A stretch of DNA of 64,000 bases. It comes from an uncultured Pirellulaceae bacterium (lineage in GTDB: Bacteria; Planctomycetota; Planctomycetia; Pirellulales; Pirellulaceae). The notes below the pieces were generated by a model. It did no database searches and had not been told where the DNA came from. It saw nothing but the letters and a program-made list of their open reading frames with translations. Shown here in pieces: positions 1 to 9,355 of this stretch. Position 1 is the stretch's first letter. Each line of letters opens with the position of its first letter. The translations under genes were made by a program, and so were the position numbers. The stretch spans positions 18,145 through 82,144 of the forward strand of contig CALHPU010000020.1 of the NCBI GenBank assembly GCA_938036435.1. Direction: 5' to 3'.

Positions 1-1620
1 TGGTAACGCAACGGCGGCCATCAAGTTGTTCGCTGCTGCATCTCCGCTGTTGGTCATCGTAATTACATAGGTTCCGACGTCGCCAGAAAATTTCATGGCG
101 GGACCTTCCATCGTCACACCAAGATTCGCTCGGCGAACGGTAATCTTACGGTCGCTGCTGGCTTCAATCTCGCCGTCAGCCGATGCTTGAGCGACTAGCT
201 TTAATTCTCCCGCTGTTCGAGCCAACAATTCAACTTGAAAGACTTCTTCTTCACCCGGCGGGATGTCACCAAGGACCGATCGCTCGCCACCAAGCGCTTC
301 TGGTAGTTTAACGGTCACATTTTCGGCTGTTCCAGTTCCCGGATTTCGAACAGTAACTAAATAGCGTGCTACTTCGCCAAATTCAACTTCTGCGGGACCA
401 GAAATGTCCATGCTTAATCGAGGCTCGGTAACGCGAATGTTCGCCTTGCCGATACGTGGAACCAACGTCCACTCTACGCCCACATCAAACATTTCTGCCT
501 TTCGTGGAACAGCAAGAATCGTTGCCGTTTGTGTTTTTCCAGCACTGATACGATCGATTGTCCAAACCAATCGAGCCTTGTTTTTGCCATCGGTAACTTC
601 TTTTCCACCAGTGGTAAGATTGACGTTGGAAACTTCCACCCATTCAGGAAGATTGATTCCGACAAGAATACGCTCAGCGTCTGACCCGCTGTTGTTTTTA
701 ACAACCACTTCGTAGGTAGCTGGCTTATTGACGCCAATGGACCGTGGACCGAATGTCTCAACTTCGATCGAAGGTGCCTTCAATCGAATCGCAGCGCTGT
801 CCGCTCCGCTTGGCTCGATGTCATCTTCAGATGAAGTTTGGCGAACATTATGCGTCATCGATAGTGACGAAGTTCCAATGCGTCCAGCCTGTGGCTGTTT
901 GTATTTGGTACGACCTTTGTCGATAGAGCTAGGGGACGTCGTTGATTTAAACTCAGTCCGACTCTGGCCATTGTTTATCTGATTTAAAAACTGAGTCGCA
1001 GAGAAATCACCGGCCGGCTGTGCAGCCTGACGAATCATCTTTGCCGATGCTTTGGCTTGATCGGCAAACGTACGACCTCGATCTGTCAACTCGGCCTCAC
1101 GTGCCGCTGTGCGAGATTTGATGTCTCGGAGTTGTTTCTCTAAAAGTGCACGCTGTGTAGAAATTTCTTCCGGAGCGATCCGTGGAGTACGCGCTCGAAT
1201 TGCTTGATCCATCACAGGAGCAGCTTTCTCAATTGCGGAAGCAGTCGCCGGCTTTGCCTCTGCGAACTGCTTCCGGAATGCGTCTCGCAAAGCACCTGTC
1301 TTTTTGACGCTGCCTTGGAAATCCGATGTCCCAGCCAGAATCGCCGGTACTGCAGGAGCCTTGACAGGTTCTTGGTAGGCAACTTGGCGGATCAGGTACT
1401 TGTTCTGTGCGCTCTGATCGACTTGATCAGACATGCGAACACGCACCGCAGGAATCTGGCTGGCGGTGTGAATCACCTCTCCCGCATTTGCATCGACCTG
1501 AGTCGGTTGATAGCGCTGTGATGGACGCTCAAGCTGTTGTCCGTTGGCAGTGGAAACGCTAAAGGACGTTGAGCCGATGAGCACTCCCAATAGTGCGAGT
1601 TTGAATTGTTTCGCTAGCAT
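1..1620 (-). CDS. Secreted Ig-like repeat protein, C-terminus outside window
   Basis: An open frame runs from ATG at 1620 down to base 1 without a stop, so about 540 codons are visible and the C-terminus is cut by the window edge. The first ~25 residues form a signal peptide (basic AKQFK, hydrophobic ALLGVLIGS, small residues before NG). Residues ~165-195 are rich in Glu, Arg and Lys and may be a short coiled coil. From ~285 onward there are tandem units of about 105 residues, each with a motif such as KNNSGSDAERI, RNPGTGTAENV or TNSGDAAANN; these resemble the DUF11/CARDB 'conserved repeat' beta-sandwich found in surface proteins. A cell-surface or exported structural role is inferred. No catalytic motif is seen. 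A perfect palindrome CCTGCTAGCAGG lies 109 bp upstream of the start. Confidence 0.8.
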   Translation of the reverse strand, partial: MLAKQFKLALLGVLIGSTSFSVSTANGQQLERPSQRYQPTQVDANAGEVIHTASQIPAVRVRMSDQVDQSAQNKYLIRQVAYQEPVKAPAVPAILAGTSDFQGSVKKTGALRDAFRKQFAEAKPATASAIEKAAPVMDQAIRARTPRIAPEEISTQRALLEKQLRDIKSRTAAREAELTDRGRTFADQAKASAKMIRQAAQPAGDFSATQFLNQINNGQSRTEFKSTTSPSSIDKGRTKYKQPQAGRIGTSSLSMTHNVRQTSSEDDIEPSGADSAAIRLKAPSIEVETFGPRSIGVNKPATYEVVVKNNSGSDAERILVGINLPEWVEVSNVNLTTGGKEVTDGKNKARLVWTIDRISAGKTQTATILAVPRKAEMFDVGVEWTLVPRIGKANIRVTEPRLSMDISGPAEVEFGEVARYLVTVRNPGTGTAENVTVKLPEALGGERSVLGDIPPGEEEVFQVELLARTAGELKLVAQASADGEIEASSDRKITVRRANLGVTMEGPAMKFSGDVGTYVITMTNSGDAAANNLMAAVALP

Positions 1621-1815
1621 GGATTTCCTACCCTGAATTAAAAAGACGATTCCGTCCTGATTGAATTCGACTTTTCTGATTAGAGAAGTTTAAGCAAACT
1701 TGACGATAATCTGGAAAAAAACGGTTGGCCTGCTAGCAGGTTAAAAAATGCGAGCAACCACCAAAGTGCCAACGCCGGCGAAACACCTCCAGTATCGAGT
1801 CTAGTGCTTCTTCAA

Positions 1816-1919
1816 GATTTGGAATTTGGATTTAGATGAGAGCGAAAGGGCGCAAGCTCTGCGGTCCCTACCGTTAATCCATTGGTATTTTTGCCCGACG
1901 GCTTGCACCGTTACGCTTC
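1816..1919. repeat. Dispersed repeat, family C, copy 1
   Basis: About 104 bp that match 51309-51412 at roughly 80% by eye. Shared blocks include GGATTTAGATGA, GCGAAAGGGCGC and CCGTTAATC. It is noncoding and lies between two genes in both places. Confidence 0.7.
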
Positions 1920-2001
1920 AAGAGCGAACCGGCAACTCGAAAATGGAAACCTGGATGAAGCACTTGTGGCTCGCCCAAGCTGAAACGACCAGTTGCAAGT
2001 G

Positions 2002-2055
2002 ATGGATTTCACCAGAAATCTTTGGCCGCGCAAGAACTCTGGCAAATCCCACTAC
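2002..2055. repeat. Palindromic element, family A, degenerate copy
   Basis: Left arm resembles ATGGATTTCACCAGAAATC and right arm AACTCTGGCAAATCCCACTAC, so the two arms are imperfect reverse complements. The right arm matches the better copies at 40259, 43300 and 58681 with a few changes. Confidence 0.6.
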
Positions 2056-2115
2056 ATGTCAACCCAGCTGTAAAACACCTCAAAACACACCGCACTATCT
2101 GTTCCATTAGCGAAC

Positions 2116-2174
2116 AAAGCCCCGAGAAATCTGGCTGGCCAGATAATCTGGGCAGTCAAAATTCACGGGGCTTT
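2116..2174 (-). terminator. Terminator-like hairpin downstream of PilZ gene
   Basis: A 9-bp stem AAAGCCCCG (2116-2124) pairs with CGGGGCTTT (2166-2174) and encloses a smaller hairpin TCTGGC/GCCAGA (2130-2135 and 2138-2143). It lies about 20 bp past the end of the PilZ gene. The T-run is short on both sides, so termination is plausible but not certain. Confidence 0.45.
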
Positions 2175-2195
2175 TCTGTGTAGAGGCGATTCCTA

Positions 2196-2798
2196 TTAGA
2201 AAGTCGAACAAGCCGCCTTTGCGTTACAGTTCGACAACACGCCAAATTCAAATTCAAACAGCGTATCAAGCAGTCGGGACAAGGGAACATCCTTGATTCC
2301 GTAGAGATCAGCGATCATCGAAAGATCACTTCCTTTCATCAGGGATTCATACCTTTCGGTCCTGTTCATCGTGACCAGCGCGGTGAAGTTGATGGGAAAT
2401 TGCATCCCATCCCAAAGCTGCACTCGAACTCGGTTATCGGCTTCAACTGAGATCGGAATGCAAACCATCAGATTGCCCTCGTGCCTGAGGTAGCAATTGA
2501 GCAGCATTGCTTCTTCGTCGGGAGAATCACCTTTCGCCGTTTCAACGCGTTCGATGCCGATAAGCATCTCGTTCTTCTCGTTACGCGTCACGCCGCGAAT
2601 AACCGCGTCAAAACTCTCACTGCCAAAGTGGACCGACAACGGCTTTCCGTAGGGGATAACCAAAAAATCAAGGCCCGCAATTTTGGCACCAGTAATTGAC
2701 TGATCCACCAAACTACATTCGAGATCTACTCCGTCGATTCTGACGGAGCACTTTTCATCTACCGAAATACGATGAAATTTTCGACGATTGGTGATCAT
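2196..2798 (-). CDS. PilZ-domain protein (probable c-di-GMP receptor)
   Basis: About 200 residues when read from the ATG at 2798, which gives the start MITNRRKFHRI. An upstream ATG at 2822 would add eight hydrophobic residues (MFCLVIFK) and is less likely. The N-terminal part has the two halves of a PilZ binding site: RRKFHR, and ~30 residues later DQSITG, matching the family pattern RxxxR ... D/NxSxxG. PilZ domains bind cyclic di-GMP and change the activity of an attached or partner protein. The C-terminal ~90 residues are not recognised. It stands alone, divergent from the bamA-like pair (198-222 bp gap), so its partner cannot be named. No clear ribosome-binding site supports either start. 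Confidence 0.75.
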   Translation of the reverse strand: MITNRRKFHRISVDEKCSVRIDGVDLECSLVDQSITGAKIAGLDFLVIPYGKPLSVHFGSESFDAVIRGVTRNEKNEMLIGIERVETAKGDSPDEEAMLLNCYLRHEGNLMVCIPISVEADNRVRVQLWDGMQFPINFTALVTMNRTERYESLMKGSDLSMIADLYGIKDVPLSRLLDTLFEFEFGVLSNCNAKAACSTF

Positions 2799-3020
2799 TT
2801 TGAAAATCACAAGGCAGAACAATGGAAGCTGAGTCTGCGAATGCTGCAGACCTATCTAGAAGGGTTAAACGGCAAATTCACTATCAAACCATCAATCGTT
2901 TTTAGAGATTTACCGCTTGTTTCCCCAAGTTGCTTTGATGCTAGCTATGTTTCTCGGCTTGCCCTCAAAGCCTGACTTTTGTAATTACGCCGAAGAAATA
3001 TTTCATCGGCGAGGTCAAGG

Positions 3021-4709
3021 ATGGACCGAAAGTTGCAAAAATCGCAGCCCCACAATCGAATAGGCTCGTTTCTCAAACTGATTCGTAGCAGTTTCCAGAT
3101 CAGCATTTCCAAGCAAAAATGCCCACTGTTGGCAATATTTGTCAGCCTGAGCTTTCTTCAAACAGGCTGCCAAACGCAACGGTTCTGGGACGCAAACACC
3201 GAACTGCCAGTTCCACCGAAGGTACTTGACCAAGAAACACTAGAGCGCGTGCGCTTTCAAAGCCCCGGAGGTTCAAGTTCTCGCGGAGGTTCAGGGTCGC
3301 GAGGTGCATCGGGAGCCAGTTTCCCCGCCGCACCGGAGAAGCACAAATCAGATGTCGTGCCTGATTTCGAACAGCTTGTTGAATCCGACAGCGGACTGAA
3401 ACCAGAAATCGTTAAAGAAGTGATCATCACTGGAAACCAGTACACCCCAACGCATCACTTGAGCCGCAACATCCGCACGCGGCAAGGTAGATACTTCGAC
3501 CCTGATAAACTTCAACAGGACGTCAACATGCTCTGGCGATTGCCAGAGATCAAAAAGGTAAGAGGACCTTACTTGGATAGGCAGCCTGACGGCATCGTTA
3601 TTCGAATCGAAGTTGAAGAACGACAAAAACTCTCAACCGTATCTTTCATCGGCAATCGTGGGATCTCAGATCGCAAGTTACAGAAGAAGTCCGGACTCGA
3701 AGACGGAAGTCCAATGGATGTTCACGCGATTCGAATGGCAAAAAACAGCATCGAAGAACTCTATAAGGAAGAGGGCTACCCGCGAACTCAGGTCGAGATT
3801 TTGGAGAATGAAGGGAACGAAAACAAAGTGACCTTCCTGATTCACGAAGATCAAAAACAGAAAATCTGGTCGGTCAATTTTGAAGGCAACACAATCGCCA
3901 CCGAAGCACGTCTTCGCCACATTGTGAAATCAAAGCCCGGCATTGCCAAGCTAATTGGCGGTTTGGCAAAACGGGCTGAAATTGAGCAGGACATTCAAAG
4001 GCTGACCTCATACTATCGGTCGCTGGGATTTTTTAATGCTCAAGTCGGTCGCGAGATAAGTGAGAGTAACGACGGACGTTGGTTGTCCCTTCGCTTTATC
4101 ATCAACGAAGGACCTCGATACAGCGTTCGCAACGTAAAGTTCATGGGGAATGAAGCCTTTGGCGAATCACAATTGTCGTCGCTGATCTCGATGCACCCTA
4201 GCAAACCAATGCCCGACTTCAACGTGGCAATTGTGAACGAGGATCTAACCGAAATTCGCGACCTTTACGGCAGCCAAGGCTTTGTCTTCTCGGACATCAA
4301 CGTTGAAACGCGTTTTCTCGAAGAGCCAGGTCAAGTGGATCTGGTATACAAAATCAAAGAGGGGAAGCAGTATCGTGTCGGCCAAGTTAACGTCCACTAC
4401 GACGGTGGTAATTCAATCACCAAAAGCTCGGTCATTCGAAGTCGAGTTGATCTGCGTCCTGGAGACTTGATCGACATGCGAAAAATTGAAGCCAGTAAAG
4501 CTCGTCTCACTCGATCGCAGATCTTCGCCGCAGGGCAGGGCGGCGCACCACCTTCGATCAAGATCAAGCCCCGCGAACTCAAGGACATTGAATCAATGGC
4601 TGACCAAGACAGCATTTCTGGATCATCATCGCGCGACCGCTCTGCAAGAGCACCCGGTCCGTCAGGCGGCAGTGGAAATCGAGGCTCCGGCGGATCAAGC
4701 TACCGATAA
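3021..4709 (+). CDS. POTRA-only BamA-like lipoprotein
   Basis: 562 residues. The start is supported by GAGG seven bases upstream of ATG. The signal segment ends in the lipobox LQTGC, making Cys50 the likely lipid anchor. After a Ser/Gly-rich spacer (residues ~80-110) there are five POTRA domains at about 130-200, 203-278, 281-366, 367-447 and 449-515, each with a 'V..V.F.GN' strand and an 'LY...GY/F' helix (for example SVNFEGN, NVKFMGN, QVNVHYDGGN). The fifth resembles the last POTRA of BamA (VIRSRVDLRPGDLID). Instead of entering a beta-barrel, the protein ends in a Ser/Gly/Arg-rich tail. The barrel is the next gene, 43 bp downstream. POTRA domains in BamA receive unfolded outer-membrane proteins in the periplasm; the same role is inferred here. 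Confidence 0.85.
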   Translation: MDRKLQKSQPHNRIGSFLKLIRSSFQISISKQKCPLLAIFVSLSFLQTGCQTQRFWDANTELPVPPKVLDQETLERVRFQSPGGSSSRGGSGSRGASGASFPAAPEKHKSDVVPDFEQLVESDSGLKPEIVKEVIITGNQYTPTHHLSRNIRTRQGRYFDPDKLQQDVNMLWRLPEIKKVRGPYLDRQPDGIVIRIEVEERQKLSTVSFIGNRGISDRKLQKKSGLEDGSPMDVHAIRMAKNSIEELYKEEGYPRTQVEILENEGNENKVTFLIHEDQKQKIWSVNFEGNTIATEARLRHIVKSKPGIAKLIGGLAKRAEIEQDIQRLTSYYRSLGFFNAQVGREISESNDGRWLSLRFIINEGPRYSVRNVKFMGNEAFGESQLSSLISMHPSKPMPDFNVAIVNEDLTEIRDLYGSQGFVFSDINVETRFLEEPGQVDLVYKIKEGKQYRVGQVNVHYDGGNSITKSSVIRSRVDLRPGDLIDMRKIEASKARLTRSQIFAAGQGGAPPSIKIKPRELKDIESMADQDSISGSSSRDRSARAPGPSGGSGNRGSGGSSYR

Positions 4710-4752
4710 CTCAACGATCATCGCGAACCAAGCAACACAACAAACATCAACT

Positions 4753-6489
4753 ATGCAAATCCAATTTCCAACTCGAGCGGTCAAGTCAATCAGCACCGGC
4801 TGCATTGGTTGTCTGTTGCTGATGATATCGATCGGATGCCAGAATGGTCCCTTTAAGTATCAGGATTCCTCAGGTTTTGGTTTTCCAACCCTACCATCGG
4901 CAGCCACGCAACCACAATTGCCTGCCGAAAGCGATTCCATCAGAGCTATGGAAAAAGACAATGCCCAAAAGAGCGCTGAGGCCGTGCGGGGTCAAAGTCC
5001 TGATGGCAAGTTTTGGTACGGAAATGGTAAAGCTCAAAACACTGCGACAACACAGCGCCAAGTCGTCAATCAAGCAAGTGCTATTGGTACGACAAACGGG
5101 ACGACAAGCAACCAGCAGGAATTTGCTAATTCGTACGCGCCCGGAAGCACCGGCCGCGCCGTTCAACAAGCGACCTACCAATATCCCGAACTGCGACGCA
5201 ACCGAGGCATCTTGCCGGGCAACGGTTTGAATTCGCCCAACATTGGCGATCCCAATCAGCTTAACCCGATCGTACAACCCTTCGAACGCGGCGGTAACGC
5301 CTCAGTTCCATTTGGTAACAATCCCAACGCCTATTTTCCCTCGCAAGATTATGCTGATCTTGATGTGACGGTAACCCAAACCAATACCGGGCGAATCAAC
5401 ATCGGCGGTGCCTTTAACTCGGACAACGGCATCGTTGGCCAGTTCATCATCGATGAAAAAGACTTTGACATCACGAGGTTCCCAAGAAACTTCCAAGACA
5501 TCTTGGACGGAAATGCTTTCCGCGGCGGCGGTCAGGCCTTTCGGCTTGAGGTCGTGCCGGGGCAAGATTTGCAACGCTACTTGGTGAGCTTCACCGAGCC
5601 GTATTTTTTAGGCACCGACTATTCCTTTAGCGCCAGTGGCTACCTTTTTGACAGACGTTACTTTGACTGGGACGAAAACCGACTGGGTGGCCGTCTGTCT
5701 CTCGGTCGTCGACTGACTCCTGATCTTTCGCTTAGTGCGGGTCTTCGTCTGGAACGCGTTAGAGTGGACAATGCTCGTGAAGCGATAAGGGTAAACGCTA
5801 ATGATCCGAACGTCAGCACGTCGCCTCAACTCAACGAGGTTTTAGGAGATAAGCAAAGTCTTTTTCTCGCTAATATCGGACTGATCCGAGACACACGCGA
5901 CCATCCCTATTTGGCAACAAAAGGAACGTATCTGTCGGGAACCGTTAGCCAAGCATTTGGCGATTTTGATTACTCACGAATCGACCTAGAGTATCGACGA
6001 TATCGATTAATTTACGAGCGTCCCGACCGATCAGGACGCCACACGCTCAGCTACGGAACGAAGCTTGGATACACCGGCAGTGGTACGCCCGTCTATGAGC
6101 ACTATTTTGCGGGCGGGTTCTCCACGATTCGTGGTTTTGATTTCCGCGGGGTTGGGCCTAAAGAAGGTGCAACCTTCAACCCCGATGGATCAATCGCAGA
6201 CGAAGGTGCCCGTATCGGCGGTGAGTTCCAATGGCTCAACACGCTCGAGTATACCTTTCCACTAACGGCTGACGACATGGTCAAAGGGGTCGTGTTCTGT
6301 GATTTTGGTACCGTTGCCACAGACGTTAGCCTCGACGAATTTCGCGTCGTACCTGGCTTCGGATTTCGCGTCAACATGCCGGCTCTCGGCATCGGGGCTC
6401 CACTTGCCTTCGATTTCGGCTTCCCTGTCTCCAGCGAAGCAACGGATGACGAGAGAACCTTTAGCTTCTACCTAGGTGTGCTTCGGTAG
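4753..6489 (+). CDS. BamA/Omp85 beta-barrel as a separate lipoprotein
   Basis: 578 residues from the ATG at 4753. The frame is open upstream to 4486 but overlaps the POTRA gene and lacks signal features. This start gives a lipoprotein signal ending MISIGC (Cys29). Residues 30-200 are Gln/Asn/Ser-rich linker. Residues ~200-578 form an Omp85 barrel: it opens with DLDVTVTQTNTGRI, normally the sequence right after the last POTRA of BamA, contains FSTIRGF near 457-463 (the conserved loop-6 VRGF/IRGF motif), and ends in a strand closing FSFYLGVLR. No POTRA domain is present. Together with the upstream gene it makes up one complete BamA split over two polypeptides. It probably inserts proteins into the outer membrane. 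The next gene is convergent, only 4 bp away. Confidence 0.85.
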   Translation: MQIQFPTRAVKSISTGCIGCLLLMISIGCQNGPFKYQDSSGFGFPTLPSAATQPQLPAESDSIRAMEKDNAQKSAEAVRGQSPDGKFWYGNGKAQNTATTQRQVVNQASAIGTTNGTTSNQQEFANSYAPGSTGRAVQQATYQYPELRRNRGILPGNGLNSPNIGDPNQLNPIVQPFERGGNASVPFGNNPNAYFPSQDYADLDVTVTQTNTGRINIGGAFNSDNGIVGQFIIDEKDFDITRFPRNFQDILDGNAFRGGGQAFRLEVVPGQDLQRYLVSFTEPYFLGTDYSFSASGYLFDRRYFDWDENRLGGRLSLGRRLTPDLSLSAGLRLERVRVDNAREAIRVNANDPNVSTSPQLNEVLGDKQSLFLANIGLIRDTRDHPYLATKGTYLSGTVSQAFGDFDYSRIDLEYRRYRLIYERPDRSGRHTLSYGTKLGYTGSGTPVYEHYFAGGFSTIRGFDFRGVGPKEGATFNPDGSIADEGARIGGEFQWLNTLEYTFPLTADDMVKGVVFCDFGTVATDVSLDEFRVVPGFGFRVNMPALGIGAPLAFDFGFPVSSEATDDERTFSFYLGVLR

Positions 6490-6493
6490 ACGG

Positions 6494-7534
6494 TTACCCC
6501 AAGAAAGGGTAGTCCTTGTCCATTAAGCCCAACTCTTTGGCTTCTTGCCAGAATGCCTTCGGCAGTTGCGTATTGGCCAGTTCAACGTTGGAGCTTACGC
6601 GCTCAGGCCTGCTGGAGGAAAGAGCAATCGAAACAACACCGGGCGGTGACAAAGCAAACTCGACACACGCTTGAGCGGGCTTCACCGAATGCTTCTCACA
6701 TAGCGCGAAGAACCGATCCCGATAATTGGCGATTTTTTGATCGTCAGCATTGGCAGGATCCAGCTCACGATAGTCAAATGACTTACCGCCAACCATGTAC
6801 CCCGCATGGAACACGGCGCTGTTGAAAACAGGAATGTTGCGACGGTTCAAGTTTTCTACGAAATCCAGCAGGGTTTGAGGATGCCGATAGATCGTCAGAC
6901 TATTGGCCAGCATTACCCAATCCAATTTGACTTTATCGTCAATTTCAGCGATCGCCCTCCAATCCTTGCTACCGACGCCAATCGCTTGGCATTTCCCTTG
7001 GCCACGTAATTCTTCAAGCGCTTTGTAGGCGCCTAGAATATCGTCCATTCTACGGGCTCGATCTTCCTTCGAAGTCGCCGCGGCCAGATACTCATCCGGG
7101 TCGTGAACCGAGAGAAACTGGGATGTGAAGCCCTCTCCCAGCAATTCGTTGCCCTGTTCCCAGCATTCAAGAATTCCATCATAGGAAATGCACTGTACAG
7201 CATCGTGCTCTAGCCCAACCCAAGCCCCCGGTTCGAAAGTGGGCTCGTCAGACGTTAGCGGTACACGTTTCCAACCAAGCTTGTTGCTAATGATGACTTT
7301 TTCAGGATCTGCGTTGAGAGCGCGAAGATTATTGCCAATGACTTCCAGCGCCAGCCCCGCGCCATACTTGCCAGCGGTATCCACAACGACCTCGTTGGCC
7401 GAATTAAACCATTCGCGCGAGATCTCCAACTTCGTTTCTTCTGCCAAAGCAACAAATAAGTTGCCTAAAGTTCCCGTACCAAAAATGACACGCGGAACAT
7501 CCACTGTCACAGTGCCTACCTTTATTACTGCCAT
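6494..7534 (-). CDS. Aldo/keto reductase, probable L-fucose (aldose) dehydrogenase
   Basis: 346 residues from ATG at 7534 (MAVIKVGTVTV). An ATG at 7618 would add 28 residues not typical of the family. The aldo/keto reductase tetrad is visible: Asp and Tyr in VVDTAGKYG, Lys in IISNKLG, His in FLSVHDPD. The fold is a TIM barrel using NAD(P). The sequence resembles the D-threo-aldose/L-fucose 1-dehydrogenase branch, which oxidises L-fucose to its lactone. The FucP-type transporter gene lies just upstream on the same strand (115 bp between the transporter stop and this start), supporting a sugar-oxidising role. The substrate is inferred from context, not proven. Confidence 0.8.
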   Translation of the reverse strand: MAVIKVGTVTVDVPRVIFGTGTLGNLFVALAEETKLEISREWFNSANEVVVDTAGKYGAGLALEVIGNNLRALNADPEKVIISNKLGWKRVPLTSDEPTFEPGAWVGLEHDAVQCISYDGILECWEQGNELLGEGFTSQFLSVHDPDEYLAAATSKEDRARRMDDILGAYKALEELRGQGKCQAIGVGSKDWRAIAEIDDKVKLDWVMLANSLTIYRHPQTLLDFVENLNRRNIPVFNSAVFHAGYMVGGKSFDYRELDPANADDQKIANYRDRFFALCEKHSVKPAQACVEFALSPPGVVSIALSSSRPERVSSNVELANTQLPKAFWQEAKELGLMDKDYPFLG

Positions 7535-7649
7535 CAAAAATTCGCGAGTAAAACTTGTTGTAGTCAACTGAGAAAGCCAAACACAAATAGTGAATACTTG
7601 GCTCGCCCAAACATGCACTCTAGCTCCTAGATGCTCTTCCGACCAAACC

Positions 7650-9134
7650 CTAGACCCTAGCTGTCCTACGTCCGAACGAGGTCATGAAACCGTAAATCGC
7701 TATGACAACAAAACAAATTAGCGGTAGTACGAACGATGACGCTGTTGAAGCAACGTTTGGACCTACAGCACTTTGGATAGGCCCAACGATCCCTTCGATG
7801 AAGGATCCGCCTTTGGCGTCAATCAACTGTCCTTGCCACGGCGGCATTAAAGCGCCACCCACAATCGCGAAAATCAGTCCGGCAGATCCCAGCTTCGCGT
7901 CCTCCGGAGTCAGCCCCTGAAGCGCGATTCCGTAAATTGTGGGAAACATCATTGACATACAAGCCGACACACCCACCAAACAGTAGAGTCCGCCAATGTT
8001 CTGCAGGGTAATCACAAAGTAGACCAATAACATGCCGACGATGGCCAAGATCCCAAGCAGTAAACCGGGGTTCACAAACTTCAAGAGGAACGTACACACA
8101 AAACGACTAATCAAGAAAGTAACCATGGCCGCAATGTTATATTTCTGAGCCGTGGCGGCATCTAGTCCACAAAGCGTTACACCATAGTGAATGATGTAGG
8201 TCCAACACATGATTTGAGCACCGACATAAAAAGCCTGCGCAATCACGCCACCGATGTATCTCGGATGCAGCAGTTTTTTTATTAATGCCCCGATCTCAAT
8301 TTTATGAGCGTCATCACCAGTGTTTGGCATTTTGCTGACAAGGAACATTACCAACACGGCCAACACAACACATGCAATGACAACATAGGGAGTTCGCACC
8401 GTCGCCAGATCTTGCTGCTGCATAGCTGTAAACTTGTCGACGCTGTTGGTTGCGAGATCGGCAAGCGCAGAGTTTAATTTCTGATCAACCTCGCCCGGCA
8501 GCATATTGGCGTACTCGGGATGGGCCGCTTTTTCCTCAGCGCGAAAGGCTTCAGTACTGAGATTGGGGAGAATGAAGGTGGCTGCGATCAGCATGCCGGT
8601 CAACGAACCAATTGGGTTGAAGGCTTGGGCCAAATTTAGTCGTTGAGTCGCCGTTTCGGGTGATCCCATAGAGAGAATGTATGGGTTGGCTGCTGTTTCC
8701 AAAAACGCCAACCCGAAAGTAAGCACGTAGAGCGCGACCAAAAACAGGTTGAACTGCATGTAGTTACTTGCAGGGATAAAAAGCAGAGCTCCAATTGCGT
8801 AGAGGGCCAAGCCAATCACGATCCCCCATTTGTAAGATAACTTTCTGAGTACCAACGCCGCTGGAATCGCCATAGTGGCATAGCCACCATAAAAAGCCAT
8901 TTGGACCCAAGAGCTTTGCGCGTTGTCAATCTGAAAAATGTCCTTGAAAGCTTTGACAAGCGGATTGGTTATGTCGTTCGCAAACCCCCACAAGGCAAAC
9001 AAGGACGTGACTAAGATAAATGGAAGCAAATATTTTTTAGGAACCACTTGGTCGGTCCCTTCAGAATGGCCTACGGATCCGCCCGAATCTTTCGTGGACA
9101 CATATGGGTTGGCCACATTATCTTTATCAGTCAT
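7650..9134 (-). CDS. fucP: FucP-type sugar:H+ symporter (MFS)
   Basis: 494 residues with about 12 membrane segments. A polar ~30-residue N-terminus precedes the first helix. Family motifs are FALWGFANDITNPLV in helix 1 and LETAANPYILSMG in helix 4. These carry the Asp and Glu that are essential for proton coupling in E. coli FucP. A ~60-residue soluble loop (rich in Glu, Ala and Gln) sits between helices 6 and 7, longer than in E. coli. It imports L-fucose or a related sugar across the inner membrane. The aldo/keto reductase gene follows on the same strand, and the hydroxypyruvate-isomerase-like gene diverges from it. Fucose is abundant in algal polysaccharides, which fits a marine planctomycete. 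Confidence 0.82.
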   Translation of the reverse strand: MTDKDNVANPYVSTKDSGGSVGHSEGTDQVVPKKYLLPFILVTSLFALWGFANDITNPLVKAFKDIFQIDNAQSSWVQMAFYGGYATMAIPAALVLRKLSYKWGIVIGLALYAIGALLFIPASNYMQFNLFLVALYVLTFGLAFLETAANPYILSMGSPETATQRLNLAQAFNPIGSLTGMLIAATFILPNLSTEAFRAEEKAAHPEYANMLPGEVDQKLNSALADLATNSVDKFTAMQQQDLATVRTPYVVIACVVLAVLVMFLVSKMPNTGDDAHKIEIGALIKKLLHPRYIGGVIAQAFYVGAQIMCWTYIIHYGVTLCGLDAATAQKYNIAAMVTFLISRFVCTFLLKFVNPGLLLGILAIVGMLLVYFVITLQNIGGLYCLVGVSACMSMMFPTIYGIALQGLTPEDAKLGSAGLIFAIVGGALMPPWQGQLIDAKGGSFIEGIVGPIQSAVGPNVASTASSFVLPLICFVVIAIYGFMTSFGRRTARV

Positions 9135-9355
9135 ACGGGCACCGTCATTGGATTAATGGTGGGAGAAATTAGCGAAACTAATCTGCTGAGCATCAAAGCT
9201 TCGATCGAGGCAACCACATTCTAATCACCAACAACCTCCAATGTGTAGCTACCTAGCTGTGACTTTGTTAAAATTAAGGTTCGACTTTTTCGGTTGGTTA
9301 AACTATCGCCAACCTCGAGTGTTCTGTCCAAGCCTCTGAGCAAAGATCTACCCAA

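Larger units (their letters stand above)
1621..2195. other. Intergenic region with two dispersed repeats
   Basis: No gene is recognised. The stretch holds the upstream region of the secreted repeat protein, including the palindrome CCTGCTAGCAGG at 1729-1740 (a possible operator, unproven), then a 104-bp dispersed repeat at 1816-1919, a degenerate palindromic element at 2002-2055, and a terminator-like structure at 2116-2174 below the PilZ gene. Confidence 0.6.

Noticed and set aside
4486..4752. Longer N-terminus for the BamA barrel gene
   Set aside because: It overlaps the POTRA gene in another frame and has no signal; the ATG at 4753 gives a proper lipoprotein signal.
3021..6489. Frameshift error joining one BamA gene
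   Set aside because: The first frame ends after a Ser/Gly-rich tail and the second has its own start, lipobox and long linker, so a simple frameshift does not explain the arrangement.
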